NCBI RefSeq assembly: GCF_003336665.1
Contig: NZ_QPIJ01000003.1
Coordinates: 62,001-126,000 of the forward strand
Direction: 5' to 3'
From: Vreelandella rituensis
GTDB taxonomy: Bacteria; Pseudomonadota; Gammaproteobacteria; Pseudomonadales; Halomonadaceae
Length of the DNA: 64,000 nucleotides
A model generated the notes under the pieces. That model was not told where the DNA came from. It searched no databases and was given only the letters and a program-made list of their open reading frames with translations. Shown piece after piece: positions 26,518 through 35,261 of this stretch. Position numbers and translations under genes: made by a program. Every line of letters begins with the position of its first letter. Position 1 is the stretch's first letter.

Positions 26518-27495
26518 TCAAAATTCAACGCTTTGGCGAATCGCTTCAAAAATTTTCAAGTGGTCGGGCATGTACTCTTTTTCCAACGACAATGGAAAAG
26601 GCGTATCCAGCCCGGTCACACGAGCAATGGGCGATTCCAGGTACAGGAAACAACGTTCTTGTATCGTCGCCGCAATTTCACCGGCAAAGCCACCGGTAAG
26701 CGGTGCTTCATGGGTAATCAGCAAACGACCGGTCTTGAGCACGGACTCCACGACAGTTTCCGTATCCCAAGGCGAAATACTGCGCAAATCGATTACTTCA
26801 CAGGAAAAACCCGCCTCTTCAGCCAAAGCGACCGCTTTGTCGATCACTTCCATTTGCGCACCCCAGCCCACCAGACTGATATCCGTCCCTTCCTTGAGGA
26901 CCTCGGCTTCACCGATAGGCAGCTGATAATCCTCTTCCGGCACCTCACCCACTGAAGCGCGATACAGTCGCTTGGGCTCAAAGAAGATCACCGGATCGGC
27001 ATCGCGAATCGCCGCGAGTAGAAGCCCTTTGGCCTGGTAAGGGTTGCGCGGCACGACGATCTTCACCCCCGGCGTATGGGCAAAATAAGCTTCGGGTGAC
27101 TGGGAGTGGTAAAGACCACCGTGGATACCACCGCCATAAGGTGTCCGAATCGTCAGGCCGCCTACGTTGAACAGATCGCCCGAACGGTAGCGGAACTTGG
27201 CGGCTTCGTTGACGATCTGGTCAAACGCCGGAAAGATGTAATCGGCAAACTGAATTTCCGCCACGGGCACAGAACCCTGAGCGGCGAGGCCGTTGGCAAA
27301 GCCGATGATGCCCTGCTCCACCAATGGCGTATTGAAGCAGCGCGCCTTGCCGTACTTCCCCTGGAGGTTGCTGGTGGCCCGGAAAACGCCGCCGAATATG
27401 CCGACATCTTCACCGAAGCAGATGACTTTCTCGTCTTCGGCCATGGCAATATCCAAGGCACTATTGATCGCTTGCAAGAGGTTCATTGTCGGCAT
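26518..27495 (-). CDS. bkdA2: Branched-chain 2-oxoacid dehydrogenase E1 beta subunit
   Basis: 325 residues from ATG 27495 (GGGAG about 9 nt upstream). It has the transketolase-like beta-subunit motifs [50 protein letters not shown] and the C-terminal swivel domain with [18 protein letters not shown]. It pairs with E1 alpha to form the alpha2beta2 thiamine-diphosphate enzyme that decarboxylates the oxoacids of valine, leucine and isoleucine. One base separates it from the E1 alpha stop. Confidence 0.9.
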   Translation of the reverse strand: MPTMNLLQAINSALDIAMAEDEKVICFGEDVGIFGGVFRATSNLQGKYGKARCFNTPLVEQGIIGFANGLAAQGSVPVAEIQFADYIFPAFDQIVNEAAKFRYRSGDLFNVGGLTIRTPYGGGIHGGLYHSQSPEAYFAHTPGVKIVVPRNPYQAKGLLLAAIRDADPVIFFEPKRLYRASVGEVPEEDYQLPIGEAEVLKEGTDISLVGWGAQMEVIDKAVALAEEAGFSCEVIDLRSISPWDTETVVESVLKTGRLLITHEAPLTGGFAGEIAATIQERCFLYLESPIARVTGLDTPFPLSLEKEYMPDHLKIFEAIRQSVEF

Positions 27496-27496
27496 G

Positions 27497-28702
27497 TCAT
27501 GAGTCTCCCTGGTCGATGGTGGAGACACTGACATCCGGGTCCAGGGATTGCGCTCCGCGGGGATAAGCATCGGGATACTTGCGAATGTGCGTCTTTAGCT
27601 GGTCGAACTGGCGCTGCAATGCCGGGGTGATTTCGGCATAAACATCACTCACCAGAGTATCCAAGGCAGGCGCCGGACGTTTTTGTGCGCGCTTCATTGT
27701 TTCAAGCACTTCCTGGCGCAGACTTTCCTGGAGCTCTTTCTCTTCTTCTTCACTCCACCACTGCTTGTTCAGCATCCAGTTCTTCATGCGCAATACAGGG
27801 TCTTTTTCACGCCACTCCTCTTCCTCTTTCTTCAGGCGATAGCCGGAGGGGTCGTCGGAAGAAGAATGCGCTGCAGAACGATAGGTCATGGCTTCAATAA
27901 GCACCGGCTTATTGTTTTCCACGGCAATGCGGCGGGCTTTTTGCGTGGCCTGGTACACAGCCAGGATATCGTTGCCGTCGACACGAATCACGTGCATGCG
28001 ATAACCGAAGGCACGCGGCGCGATGCCATCGGCGGCAAACTGCTCTACCGCCGGCGTGGAGATGGCATAACCATTATTGCGGCAGAAGAAGATGACCGGC
28101 ACTTCATGCACGGCAGCCATGTTGAGCGCGGCATGGAAATCACCTTCCGAAGCGGCGCCTTCCCCAAAGAAGGTCAAGGTGCATTGGCCGTCGCCTGCCA
28201 GTTTCTGCCCATAGGCATAGCCGGTAGCCTGGGGAATCTGGGTGGCAAGCGGTGAGGAGATAGTCATGTAATGGAGTTTGCGAGAGCCGTAATGCACCGG
28301 CATCTGGCGACCCTTGCCATAATCGAGTTCATTACCAAACAGCTGGTTCATGAATTCATCGAAGCTGAAGCCGCGATATACCAGAGCGCCTTGTTCACGG
28401 TATTGCGCCATGATCATGTCGGCATCATCAAGGGCGGCGGTCGCCCCGATCACTGCGGCTTCCTCGCCGGTACATTGCATATAGAAACTCAGTCGCCCTT
28501 GGCGTTGAGCGGCAAGCATGCGCTCATCAAGGATGCGAGTGGCTAACATGGAACGGTAAATGCGCCGCGCCTGGTCATGCTCCAGCTCAGGCGCCTTGGC
28601 GCCGGGATAAAGCTGCCCATCAGGGCCCAGCAGGCTGAACGTCGGAATGGAATACTCGTCACCGGTCAAAAATGCCGGCTCATGGGAATACTGTGTCGTC
28701 AT
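27497..28702 (-). CDS. bkdA1: Branched-chain 2-oxoacid dehydrogenase E1 alpha subunit
   Basis: 401 residues from ATG 28702 (AAGGA 9 nt upstream). The thiamine-diphosphate motif [32 protein letters not shown] is present. So is the loop [16 protein letters not shown], the segment corresponding to the serine loop that is phosphorylated in the mitochondrial enzyme by its dedicated kinase. This is the first gene of E1alpha-E1beta-E2-kinase. Serines at that loop make it the natural candidate for regulation by the operon's kinase, though bacterial BCKDH is not generally known to be so controlled. Confidence 0.9.
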   Translation of the reverse strand: MTTQYSHEPAFLTGDEYSIPTFSLLGPDGQLYPGAKAPELEHDQARRIYRSMLATRILDERMLAAQRQGRLSFYMQCTGEEAAVIGATAALDDADMIMAQYREQGALVYRGFSFDEFMNQLFGNELDYGKGRQMPVHYGSRKLHYMTISSPLATQIPQATGYAYGQKLAGDGQCTLTFFGEGAASEGDFHAALNMAAVHEVPVIFFCRNNGYAISTPAVEQFAADGIAPRAFGYRMHVIRVDGNDILAVYQATQKARRIAVENNKPVLIEAMTYRSAAHSSSDDPSGYRLKKEEEEWREKDPVLRMKNWMLNKQWWSEEEEKELQESLRQEVLETMKRAQKRPAPALDTLVSDVYAEITPALQRQFDQLKTHIRKYPDAYPRGAQSLDPDVSVSTIDQGDS

Positions 28703-28807
28703 GGTTGTTATCCTTTTGCCCCTTTTGAGGGCATTGTTGACTGTCATGTACTGTTATGCCAGAGGATTTCCCCAACATAGGTCAACGCAACAGACTAAAC
28801 ACTAACG

Positions 28808-28842
28808 CAGCAACATTATTTTTGTCATTCGACTTACGTCAT
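28808..28842. repeat. 35-bp direct repeat, left copy
   Basis: This is identical over 35 bp to 29100-29134 (starts CAGCAACATTATTTTTGTCA, ends TTACGTCAT) in the same orientation. The two copies bracket a 257-bp segment carrying a 28-residue ORF. The length is too great for an ordinary IS target duplication. Confidence 0.9.
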
Positions 28843-28907
28843 GTACGCGTGGCGAACATGAATATCCTTAAAGCTTACAGCGCGCTGAAATAGGATATAA
28901 ACGCATT

Positions 28908-28994
28908 CTAAAAAGGCAGCACGTCGCTGAAGCCGATACCAAGTACAACAACGAGCACCACAACGATAACGATGATAGTGGTAGTAGAAGGCAT
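28908..28994 (-). CDS. 28-residue single-helix membrane peptide
   Basis: The ORF from ATG 28994 to TAG 28908 encodes a peptide with a short polar start MPSTTT, a very hydrophobic core of Ile, Val, Leu and Gly (about residues 7-22) and tail SDVLPF. AAGGAAG lies 6 nt before the ATG, a strong ribosome site for so small an ORF. The larger frame on the same strand (28834-29097) is Cys/Tyr/His-rich and looks like an out-of-frame shadow. The peptide resembles small regulatory or stress membrane proteins, or type I toxin peptides, in form only; no family is recognised. Confidence 0.5.
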   Translation of the reverse strand: MPSTTTIIVIVVVLVVVLGIGFSDVLPF

Positions 28995-29099
28995 TTTTTC
29001 TTCCTTTCAGTAGTGATTGATGTTTTAGCTTAGTTGCCATCGTCCTTTTACGCACATGCGCGAAAAATGGCTGGATATGAAACGTCACCGGCCCCAACC

Positions 29100-29134
29100 C
29101 AGCAACATTATTTTTGTCATTCGACTTACGTCAT
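29100..29134. repeat. 35-bp direct repeat, right copy
   Basis: Partner of 28808-28842. It ends 9 bp before the right end of the truncated tnpB element (29144), so most of the guide region of that element's RNA falls in this repeat, read on the minus strand. Confidence 0.9.
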
Positions 29135-29143
29135 ATAGATAAC

Positions 29144-29308
29144 TTGACATCCTCCCCCACCTTCAGCACTAGCGCGCTTGTAGAAGGGGATTCCCTGGTC
29201 GTTACCTCCCAGGTTCCTGCTTCGCTGTCCGTCGCCTCAATGCCTTGGCATTGCCGGTCTTACACAAACTCCACAGGCGTAACTTCCCGAGTGCCCCTCG
29301 GTAGTGCT
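29144..29308 (-). ncRNA. Candidate orphan omegaRNA scaffold of copy C
   Basis: The full 165-base right-end scaffold region survives although most of tnpB is gone. The guide would read GTTATCTATATGACGTAAGT from 29143 leftwards. It could in principle be used in trans by TnpB from copies A or B; this needs transcription, which cannot be judged here. Confidence 0.45.
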
Positions 29309-29715
29309 TCAACTCTCAGCACCGGCTAACAGCGCGGTGCCGGCTTGTAGGATGTTGCGGGCGGCATTGACGTCGCGGTCGATGCCTTGGGTGCCGCAGT
29401 CCGGACAGTCCCAGATGCGAACATTGAGCGGCAAGGATTCGACTGCAAACCCGCAGCCATGGCAGCGCTTGCTGCTGGGGTACCCACGGTCGATCTGGAC
29501 TAACTGGCGCCCCGCCCAGGCGGCCTTGTAGTCGAACTGGCGCACCAGCTCCCCCCAGCCCACATCGCTGATGGCTTTCGCCAGAGACCGGTTCTTGACC
29601 ATGTTCTTCACCGCGAGGCTTTCAGCACAGATCACTTGGTTCTCGTTGACGATCTGCCGGGTGAGTTTATGAAGGTGGTCAAGCCGGGCATCGGCAATTT
29701 TCGCGTGGCGCTTGG
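29144..29715 (-). mobile_element. 5'-truncated IS605-group tnpB element, copy C
   Basis: It matches copies A and B from the right end (TTGACATCC, 29144) through the 3' third of tnpB, then breaks after GCGTGGCGCTTGG at about 29715. The left end and the N-terminal two-thirds of tnpB are missing. Sequence beyond the break belongs to another transposase, so a deletion or recombination joined the two. Confidence 0.85.
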
Positions 29716-29839
29716 CATGGATCGCGGGGAGTGATGAGGTCAGCAGATTATGCAAGAATTGAGGGGCCTGCATGGGTCTCCTTTGGCATCTTGTTGGTTT
29801 GGCGATTAACAACATGCCGACCCATGCAGGTCTTTTCAA
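29309..29839 (-). pseudogene. Chimeric ORF: IS4-type transposase start fused to TnpB C-terminus
   Basis: The frame runs without a stop from the start of an IS4-type transposase (MQAPQFLHNLLTSSLPAIHAKR from ATG 29773) straight into TnpB residues RHAKIADARLDHLHKLTRQ to the end. The TnpB part keeps the RuvC Glu (CAESLAVKN), the zinc finger CHGCG...CPDCG and the last Asp (DRDVNAARN), but lacks the first catalytic Asp, so it cannot be a working nuclease. The join lies at codons for KRHAK, where both parents probably had similar sequence. A fragment of 154 residues could still be translated. Confidence 0.75.
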
Positions 29840-29843
29840 TTAT
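29716..29843 (-). mobile_element. 5' remnant of an IS4-family element
   Basis: This piece holds the transposase start (ATG 29773, Shine-Dalgarno AAGGAG 4 nt upstream) and leader. A 12-bp perfect inverted repeat (CCTGCATGGGTC at 29767-29778 and its complement at 29819-29830) would fold the leader RNA so that the start codon lies in the stem. Such fold-back structures limit transposase translation from read-through transcripts in IS10 and IS50. The outer end is not certain; it lies just downstream of the osmolyte operon. Confidence 0.6.
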
Positions 29844-29858
29844 ATCGCTATGATTTAA

Positions 29859-30641
29859 TTACTTATTTCGTGGGGATTCGTCAGCCTTCAATCGGCGTTG
29901 CACCTGTTCGAAGGTACTGTCCACGCTCAGGGCCAACAAGCCGATCAATAGCGCGCCTTGCACCACATAGGCGGTATTGCCGTTGACGATACCGGCAATA
30001 ATGGGATCACCCAGATTACTCGCACCGACCGTTGCCCCCAGCGCCGCCGTCGCGATATTGATCGTCACGGAAGTACGAATACCCGCCATAATCACCGGTG
30101 CCGCCATGGGCAGCTCTACCTGACGCAAGATCTGCCCGCTGGTCATTCCCATCGCACGGGCGGCTTCCTTGATGCCGACATCCACTTCCTGCAAACCGGT
30201 CAGCGTATTGCGCACGATCGGCAATAACCCATAAAGCATCAAGGCGACAATAATCGGCAAGGTGCCAAAGCCTAGTACCGGCACCGCCAGCGCCAGCACG
30301 GCTACCGGAGGAAATGTCTGGCCCATCGAGGCTAACTGGGAAACCAGTGGCAGAAAGTCTCGACCCTTCTTTCGGGTTACAGCAATGCCCGAGGCCAAGC
30401 CAAGCGTGATGGTAACCAGGGCGGCAATGGCCACCACGAACAGATGACGCCCCAACAGCAGGCTGAAATCGACGCGGCTATAAATCACGCTGCGAACATC
30501 CGGCTCGAACAAACGGAAAAAACCTTCCAGCTGAGCCATACCCGTAACCGCAAGCCATAACAGCAATAGCCATACCAGAGGAATACCTATTTGCCATGGC
30601 GAGCGGGAGGCCTGGGTTGCGGCCCTAGTGTTCACGGTCAT
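29859..30641 (-). CDS. yehW: Osmolyte ABC transporter permease (YehW type)
   Basis: 260 residues from ATG 30641, which overlaps the end of the ATPase gene by 17 bp and has AAGG upstream. A typical OpuC/ProW-type permease with one basic N-terminus, six helices and the motif GLQEVDVGIKEAARAMGMTSGQILRQVELPMA that contacts the ATPase. Gene order here (binding protein, long permease, ATPase, short permease) is that of E. coli yehZYXW. The system imports glycine betaine-like solutes with low affinity; in a halophile it would serve osmoprotection. Confidence 0.87.
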   Translation of the reverse strand: MTVNTRAATQASRSPWQIGIPLVWLLLLWLAVTGMAQLEGFFRLFEPDVRSVIYSRVDFSLLLGRHLFVVAIAALVTITLGLASGIAVTRKKGRDFLPLVSQLASMGQTFPPVAVLALAVPVLGFGTLPIIVALMLYGLLPIVRNTLTGLQEVDVGIKEAARAMGMTSGQILRQVELPMAAPVIMAGIRTSVTINIATAALGATVGASNLGDPIIAGIVNGNTAYVVQGALLIGLLALSVDSTFEQVQRRLKADESPRNK

Positions 30642-31590
30642 GACCTTGATCCGCCTTGGGCTCACGGATCAGCTTGCGCATCGAAAGCTCACCCACCGGC
30701 ATATCATGGGGGTCTACCACCGTCAGGCGTTCGGTGTGATCACGCAACATCACGGATAACGCCTGGCGTAGCGACATGCTGCTGGGCACACGGGACTGGG
30801 CGGGCAAGGTAGGACTGAGCGGCAGCATATGATCCGCCACACGAGTCAGCCCTGCCTGCTTCAAGCCTCTTTCGACACCTCCCAACATGGATTCGACGAA
30901 CTTATCTGCTGGGTGGTGCAATAACTCCAGCGGCGTTCCTTGTTGCACCACCCGTCCGGCACGCATGACGACCAGATGATTAGCCAGTTGCAGAGCTTCA
31001 TCGATGTCATGAGTGACGAAAACGATGGTTTTATGCAAGCGAGATTGCAGTGCGCGAAGCTCTTCCTGGAGTTTTTCCCGGGTGATGGGGTCAAGCGCGC
31101 CGAATGGCTCATCCATCAGTAGAATATCGGGATCCGCCGCCAAGGCCCGGGCCACGCCGACCCGCTGCGCTTGTCCACCCGAGAGCTGATGTGGGAACTT
31201 GTGTGCAAATTCTCCCACGGGCAACCCCAACAAGTGCATGAGTTGCTCGACACGTGAATGTACTTTTGTACTCGGCCATTTCAACAAACGAGGCACCAGA
31301 CCAATATTACGGGCTACCGTCCAGTGCGGAAACAAGCCGGTGCTTTGGATGACATAGCCGATCCGCCTGCGCAGCTGGACGGCATCGAAATCGCGGATTG
31401 GCTGCCCGTCCAGCAAAATTTCTCCTTCGCTGTGCTCAAGCAACCGGTTGATCATGCGCAATGTGGTGGACTTGCCGCAGCCCGAGGTGCCGACCAAGGC
31501 ACAAAATTCACCTTTGGCGACCTTGAACGAAACATCATCCACGGCCATCTCATCGCCAAAGCGTTTGGTGACATGGGAAAGTTCAATCAT
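30625..31590 (-). CDS. yehX: Osmolyte ABC transporter ATPase (YehX type)
   Basis: 321 residues. Walker A GTSGCGKST (34-42), signature LSGGQAQRVGVARALAADPDILLMDEP, switch VFVTHD, and the ProV/OpuCA-like phrase FPHWTVARNIGLVPRLLKWP. The C-terminal 60 residues (SLRQALSVMLRDHTERLTVVD) resemble one CBS-like unit, possibly an ionic-strength sensor as in OpuA, although only one copy is present. ATG 31590 overlaps the permease stop by 4 bp. Confidence 0.9.
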   Translation of the reverse strand: MIELSHVTKRFGDEMAVDDVSFKVAKGEFCALVGTSGCGKSTTLRMINRLLEHSEGEILLDGQPIRDFDAVQLRRRIGYVIQSTGLFPHWTVARNIGLVPRLLKWPSTKVHSRVEQLMHLLGLPVGEFAHKFPHQLSGGQAQRVGVARALAADPDILLMDEPFGALDPITREKLQEELRALQSRLHKTIVFVTHDIDEALQLANHLVVMRAGRVVQQGTPLELLHHPADKFVESMLGGVERGLKQAGLTRVADHMLPLSPTLPAQSRVPSSMSLRQALSVMLRDHTERLTVVDPHDMPVGELSMRKLIREPKADQGHDREH

Positions 31591-32798
31591 TTCGCCCCTC
31601 CTGGGCGCAAGAAATCACTGACAGCACCCAGCAAGGCATCTGCCACAGAAGCCATCAATAAAATGGGTAATGCACCTAGCAGGACCATGTCCATTGCCGC
31701 CTGTCCCAGCCCTTGAAAAACAAAGGTACCAAAGCCACCGGCACCGATCAGTGCCGCAACAGTGGTAAGCCCGATGGCCTGTACGGTGGTGATACGCACC
31801 CCTTCAAGCATTACCGGCAAAGCCAACGGCAAGCGCACTTGCAAAAACACCTGCCGCGTATCCATGCCCATACCGTAAGCGGCATCGATCACCGCCGGGC
31901 TGACCTCCTCAAGGGCAATAAAAGTATTTCGTACCATGGGCAACAAGCTATAAGCCACCAACGCCACCAAGGCGGGTGCCCAGCCGATACCACTGATACC
32001 CAGCGAGGCCGCTAGCGGAAGATTGGCGGCAAGCCAGGCGAGAGGTGCAAGCAGCAGGCCGAACAACGCCAGACTGGGAATGGTTTGCAAGAAATTGAGG
32101 ATGGCGAAGGCGGCTTTTTGGCTCCTTGGGTAGCGGCGCATGAGCAGGGCCAGCCCCATGCCTAGCATCAGACTGACGCCTACCGCCGTGCCTACCAGTT
32201 CAAGATGCTGGCGGAAGGCCTCGGAAAATTGCTCACTGCGGCTGTGGTATTCGCGCATCAATGCCAAGGGTTCAAGCCACAGACTCAGGCATAGCCACCA
32301 TAACAGGCCGATGGGTAACAGCAGGCTCCAGCTCCATATGCGCGCCAACGCCAAGCGTGTGCGAAGCTCGACCAAAGCCAAGAGCAAGACGAAAAGCGTC
32401 ACCCAGAAACCCGCGCCAATCCCCAGTCGCGCCTGGGGCAAGTCGCTATCCACTAACCGGGAAGTGGCAACCATCAAGGCAAAAGGCATTAAAGCCAGTA
32501 GCGCCATGACAATTACCAGCATTGCCTTATAGGCGTCACGGTATTCCTGACATTCAGCAATGCAACTGAAGCCAATCAGCGCCAGGATCAGCACCATCCC
32601 TAGCAAAGCACCCTGCCAACCCAAGGCACTAAACACAAGGTACCCCGTACCGGAAACGATTCGATTGGGCGCCACACTGGCGGTTTCCAGCCCGAAAAAA
32701 GCACCGAGTGCAATGGTGCTCAGTAGCAGTAGCACCCAGTTAGGCGAAAACCAGGAAAGCCGGCCCTTCTCGACCGGCATGGCGTCCTTCAATGACAT
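31587..32798 (-). CDS. yehY: Osmolyte ABC transporter long permease (YehY type)
   Basis: 403 residues, longer than ordinary permeases because about 170 N-terminal residues add five or so membrane helices, as in YehY. The C-terminal half is the ProW-like permease domain, with FLQTIPSLALFGLLLAPLAW and ALEEVSPAVIDAAYGMGMDTRQVFLQVRLPLA. Its ATG overlaps the last base of the binding-protein stop. It acts in the inner membrane with YehW and YehX. Confidence 0.88.
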   Translation of the reverse strand: MSLKDAMPVEKGRLSWFSPNWVLLLLSTIALGAFFGLETASVAPNRIVSGTGYLVFSALGWQGALLGMVLILALIGFSCIAECQEYRDAYKAMLVIVMALLALMPFALMVATSRLVDSDLPQARLGIGAGFWVTLFVLLLALVELRTRLALARIWSWSLLLPIGLLWWLCLSLWLEPLALMREYHSRSEQFSEAFRQHLELVGTAVGVSLMLGMGLALLMRRYPRSQKAAFAILNFLQTIPSLALFGLLLAPLAWLAANLPLAASLGISGIGWAPALVALVAYSLLPMVRNTFIALEEVSPAVIDAAYGMGMDTRQVFLQVRLPLALPVMLEGVRITTVQAIGLTTVAALIGAGGFGTFVFQGLGQAAMDMVLLGALPILLMASVADALLGAVSDFLRPGGAK

Positions 32799-33709
32799 TA
32801 GCGACTCACGTTATCGAGATACTCAGTCGCTACCTGGGCGGGAGGCAGGCCATTGACTGCCACGTCGGCATTCAATGACTGCAGGGTTTCAAGATCGAGC
32901 GTTACAAACACTGCTTCCAGGAGGGTTTCGATCTCGGGATAACGTTCCAACGTGCTTTCACGCACCACCGGCGCCGGCTGGTAAACCGGTTGTACGCCGA
33001 GAGAATCTTCCAGCACGACCAGATCCAACGCCTTGAGGCCACCGTCTGTGCCGTAGGTCATCGCAGCATTGACCCCACTGGTCTGCTGGGCCGCCGCACG
33101 CATGGTGGCCGCCGTGTTACCTCCGGAAAGAACCAAGAGTTGATCCGGCCCCAACTCGAAGCCATATGCCTGCTGGAATGCCGGCAGCGCCTGCTCCGAC
33201 TCGACGAATTCGGCACTGGCGGCAAGCTTGAACTCACCATCCTCTTCAAGATAGGTCCCCAGGTCTTCGAGCGTTTGCAAGTCGTGTTCCCGCGCCAGCT
33301 CGCCACGCACGCTTATCGCCCAAGTGTTATTGGCATCGGCGGGTGTCAACCAGACCAGACCATTTTCAGTATCTTGCTCACGCACAGCCTCATAGGCCTG
33401 GTCAGCGTCATGCCAGATATCGCTGCCGGTCATGTCGAAGAAAAAAGCCCCGTTACCGGTGTACTCCGGGTAGATATCTATTTCTCCCGCCATCAGCGCG
33501 CCCCTTACCACGCTGGTTCCCCCTAGCTGCAGCCGATTTTGAGTGGGTATACCGCCTCGCTCCAGGGTCTGAAGAATCAATTCTCCCAACACGGCGCCTT
33601 CGGTATCGATCTTGGAAGATACCGACACGGGTTCCTCGGCATGAGCAAATGCAACACTCAACGCCGTGATTGCAAAGAGAGAGGTCAATGGCTTGGCGTA
33701 AAACAACAT
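32798..33709 (-). CDS. osmF: Osmolyte ABC transporter periplasmic binding protein (OsmF/YehZ type)
   Basis: 303 residues with signal peptide cleaved after AFAHA. The OpuAC-like fold is seen in SVSSKIDTEGAVLGELILQTLERGG, IYPEYTGNGAFFF and NTWAISVRG. It binds a quaternary amine such as glycine betaine. It heads the yehZYXW-like operon, so transcription starts in the 124-bp gap after cysS (33710-33833). That gap shows no strong promoter match by eye. Confidence 0.88.
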   Translation of the reverse strand: MLFYAKPLTSLFAITALSVAFAHAEEPVSVSSKIDTEGAVLGELILQTLERGGIPTQNRLQLGGTSVVRGALMAGEIDIYPEYTGNGAFFFDMTGSDIWHDADQAYEAVREQDTENGLVWLTPADANNTWAISVRGELAREHDLQTLEDLGTYLEEDGEFKLAASAEFVESEQALPAFQQAYGFELGPDQLLVLSGGNTAATMRAAAQQTSGVNAAMTYGTDGGLKALDLVVLEDSLGVQPVYQPAPVVRESTLERYPEIETLLEAVFVTLDLETLQSLNADVAVNGLPPAQVATEYLDNVSR

Positions 33710-33797
33710 GGCAAGTCACCTTAGGCTGTGGGATGTCATTCGAGTATAAGAGCCGAATGCGTTGATGTCAGACTTCCTGTGGCAAGCATATCTATCA

Positions 33798-33850
33798 GCA
33801 CTTGTATCAGTGCACTTGCGACAGGCGCTTGTATCAGGCGCTTGCGTCGG
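33798..33850. repeat. Imperfect 26-bp tandem duplication at the 3' end of cysS
   Basis: GCACTTGTATCAG...CTTGCGACA (33798-33823) is followed by GCGCTTGTATCAGGCGCTTGCGTCGG (33825-33850), about 80% alike. The right unit contains the cysS stop codon, so slippage here could change the last residues of CysRS. Confidence 0.6.
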
Positions 33851-35246
33851 GCGCTTCCACCACCCAGGTGGTGCCTTCACGAGAATCCTTGAGCACGATA
33901 CCTTGGGCGGCGAGCTCATCGCGTATTGCATCCGCCTTGGCAAAATCCTTGGCTTTCTTGGCCTCGGCGCGCGCGACGATCCTGGCTTCGATTTCTTTCT
34001 CGGGCAAAGAGAGTCCCGCCGGTTGTCCTTTGAGAAAGACTTCCGGGTCCTGTTGCAGCAACCCCAGTATTCCCCCCAAACGCTTGAGCTCGAAAGCCAG
34101 CATCGGGGCATTTTCCGGATCTTCCTTTTTTGCGCGGTTCAGTTCGCGGGCAAGGTCGAACATGACGGAAAGCGCTTCCGGGGTATTGAAGTCATCGTCC
34201 ATGGAAGCACCGAATCGCTCGCAAAAGCGCGACGACAAGTCTTTGTCTTCGGCCTGGGGGGTTTCCAGCGCCACTCCTTCAAGAGCGTTATAGAAACGCT
34301 CCAGGGATTTGCGCGCATCCGACAGCGATTCCGGGGTATAGTTGATCGGGCTGCGATAGTGGCTGGCCACCAGTAAGTAGCGCACCACTTCCGGATCATG
34401 ATGCGCCAGCACTTCGCGGATGGTGAAGAAATTACCCAGCGATTTGGACATTTTCTCGTGATTGATTCGCACGGCACCGGCATGCATCCAGGTATGCACG
34501 TAGGTCTTGCCTGTGGCGGCTTCACTTTGCGCGATCTCGTTTTCGTGATGCGGAAACGTAAGATCGGGCCCGCCTCCGTGGATATCGAACGTATCCCCTA
34601 AACAGCAGGTGGACATCGCCGAGCATTCAATATGCCAGCCGGGACGCCCGTCCCCCCAAGGCGACGACCAACTGGCTTCGCCAGGTTTGGCGGCTTTCCA
34701 TAGCACGAAATCCAGCGGATCCTCCTTGTGGGTGTCAACTTCGACACGCGCTCCCGAGCGCATGGCATCCAAGTCGCGGTTATTCAGCTTGCCGTAACCT
34801 TCGAACTTGCGAACCCGATAATAGACATCGCCGTTATCCGCTGCGTAAGCAAACTCCTTGGCGATTAATGTTTCAACCATGGCGATGATGTCACCGATAT
34901 AGCCGGTGGCTCGCGGCTCCATATCCGGCGGCAGCACGCTCAGGCGTGCTTCGTCTTCATGCATCGCCTCGATCATACGCTCGGTGAGCGCCGTGATACT
35001 TTCCTGGTTGTCGCTTGCCCGCTTGAGAATTTTGTCGTCAATATCAGTGATATTGCGCACATAGGTCACGTCGAAGCCACGCTGACGCAAGTAACGCGAG
35101 ATGACATCGAACGCCACCATGACCCGGGCATGGCCCAGGTGACAGTAGTCGTAAACGGTCATGCCGCACACATACATGCGCACCTTGCCCGGTTCAATGG
35201 GTGTGAAGGGTTCCTTGCGTCGCGTCAACGTATTGTAAATTTGCAT
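33834..35246 (-). CDS. cysS: Cysteinyl-tRNA synthetase
   Basis: 470 residues, close to the 461 of E. coli. Class I motifs HLGHA (36-40) and KMSKS (265-269); zinc ligands C27, C208 and the HHENE segment at 233-237 are present. It charges tRNA-Cys in the cytoplasm. It lies 15 bp downstream of glnS on the same strand, as in Pseudomonas, so the two synthetases are probably co-transcribed. The final residues DASA lie in an imperfect DNA repeat. Confidence 0.97.
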   Translation of the reverse strand: MQIYNTLTRRKEPFTPIEPGKVRMYVCGMTVYDYCHLGHARVMVAFDVISRYLRQRGFDVTYVRNITDIDDKILKRASDNQESITALTERMIEAMHEDEARLSVLPPDMEPRATGYIGDIIAMVETLIAKEFAYAADNGDVYYRVRKFEGYGKLNNRDLDAMRSGARVEVDTHKEDPLDFVLWKAAKPGEASWSSPWGDGRPGWHIECSAMSTCCLGDTFDIHGGGPDLTFPHHENEIAQSEAATGKTYVHTWMHAGAVRINHEKMSKSLGNFFTIREVLAHHDPEVVRYLLVASHYRSPINYTPESLSDARKSLERFYNALEGVALETPQAEDKDLSSRFCERFGASMDDDFNTPEALSVMFDLARELNRAKKEDPENAPMLAFELKRLGGILGLLQQDPEVFLKGQPAGLSLPEKEIEARIVARAEAKKAKDFAKADAIRDELAAQGIVLKDSREGTTWVVEAPDASA

Positions 35247-35261
35247 ACTGCGTTACCCCTC

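Noticed and set aside
28834..29097. 87-residue ORF on the minus strand
   Set aside because: It has an odd composition (Cys, Tyr, His, Arg) and overlaps the 28-residue ORF, which has the ribosome site. It is probably a shadow frame.
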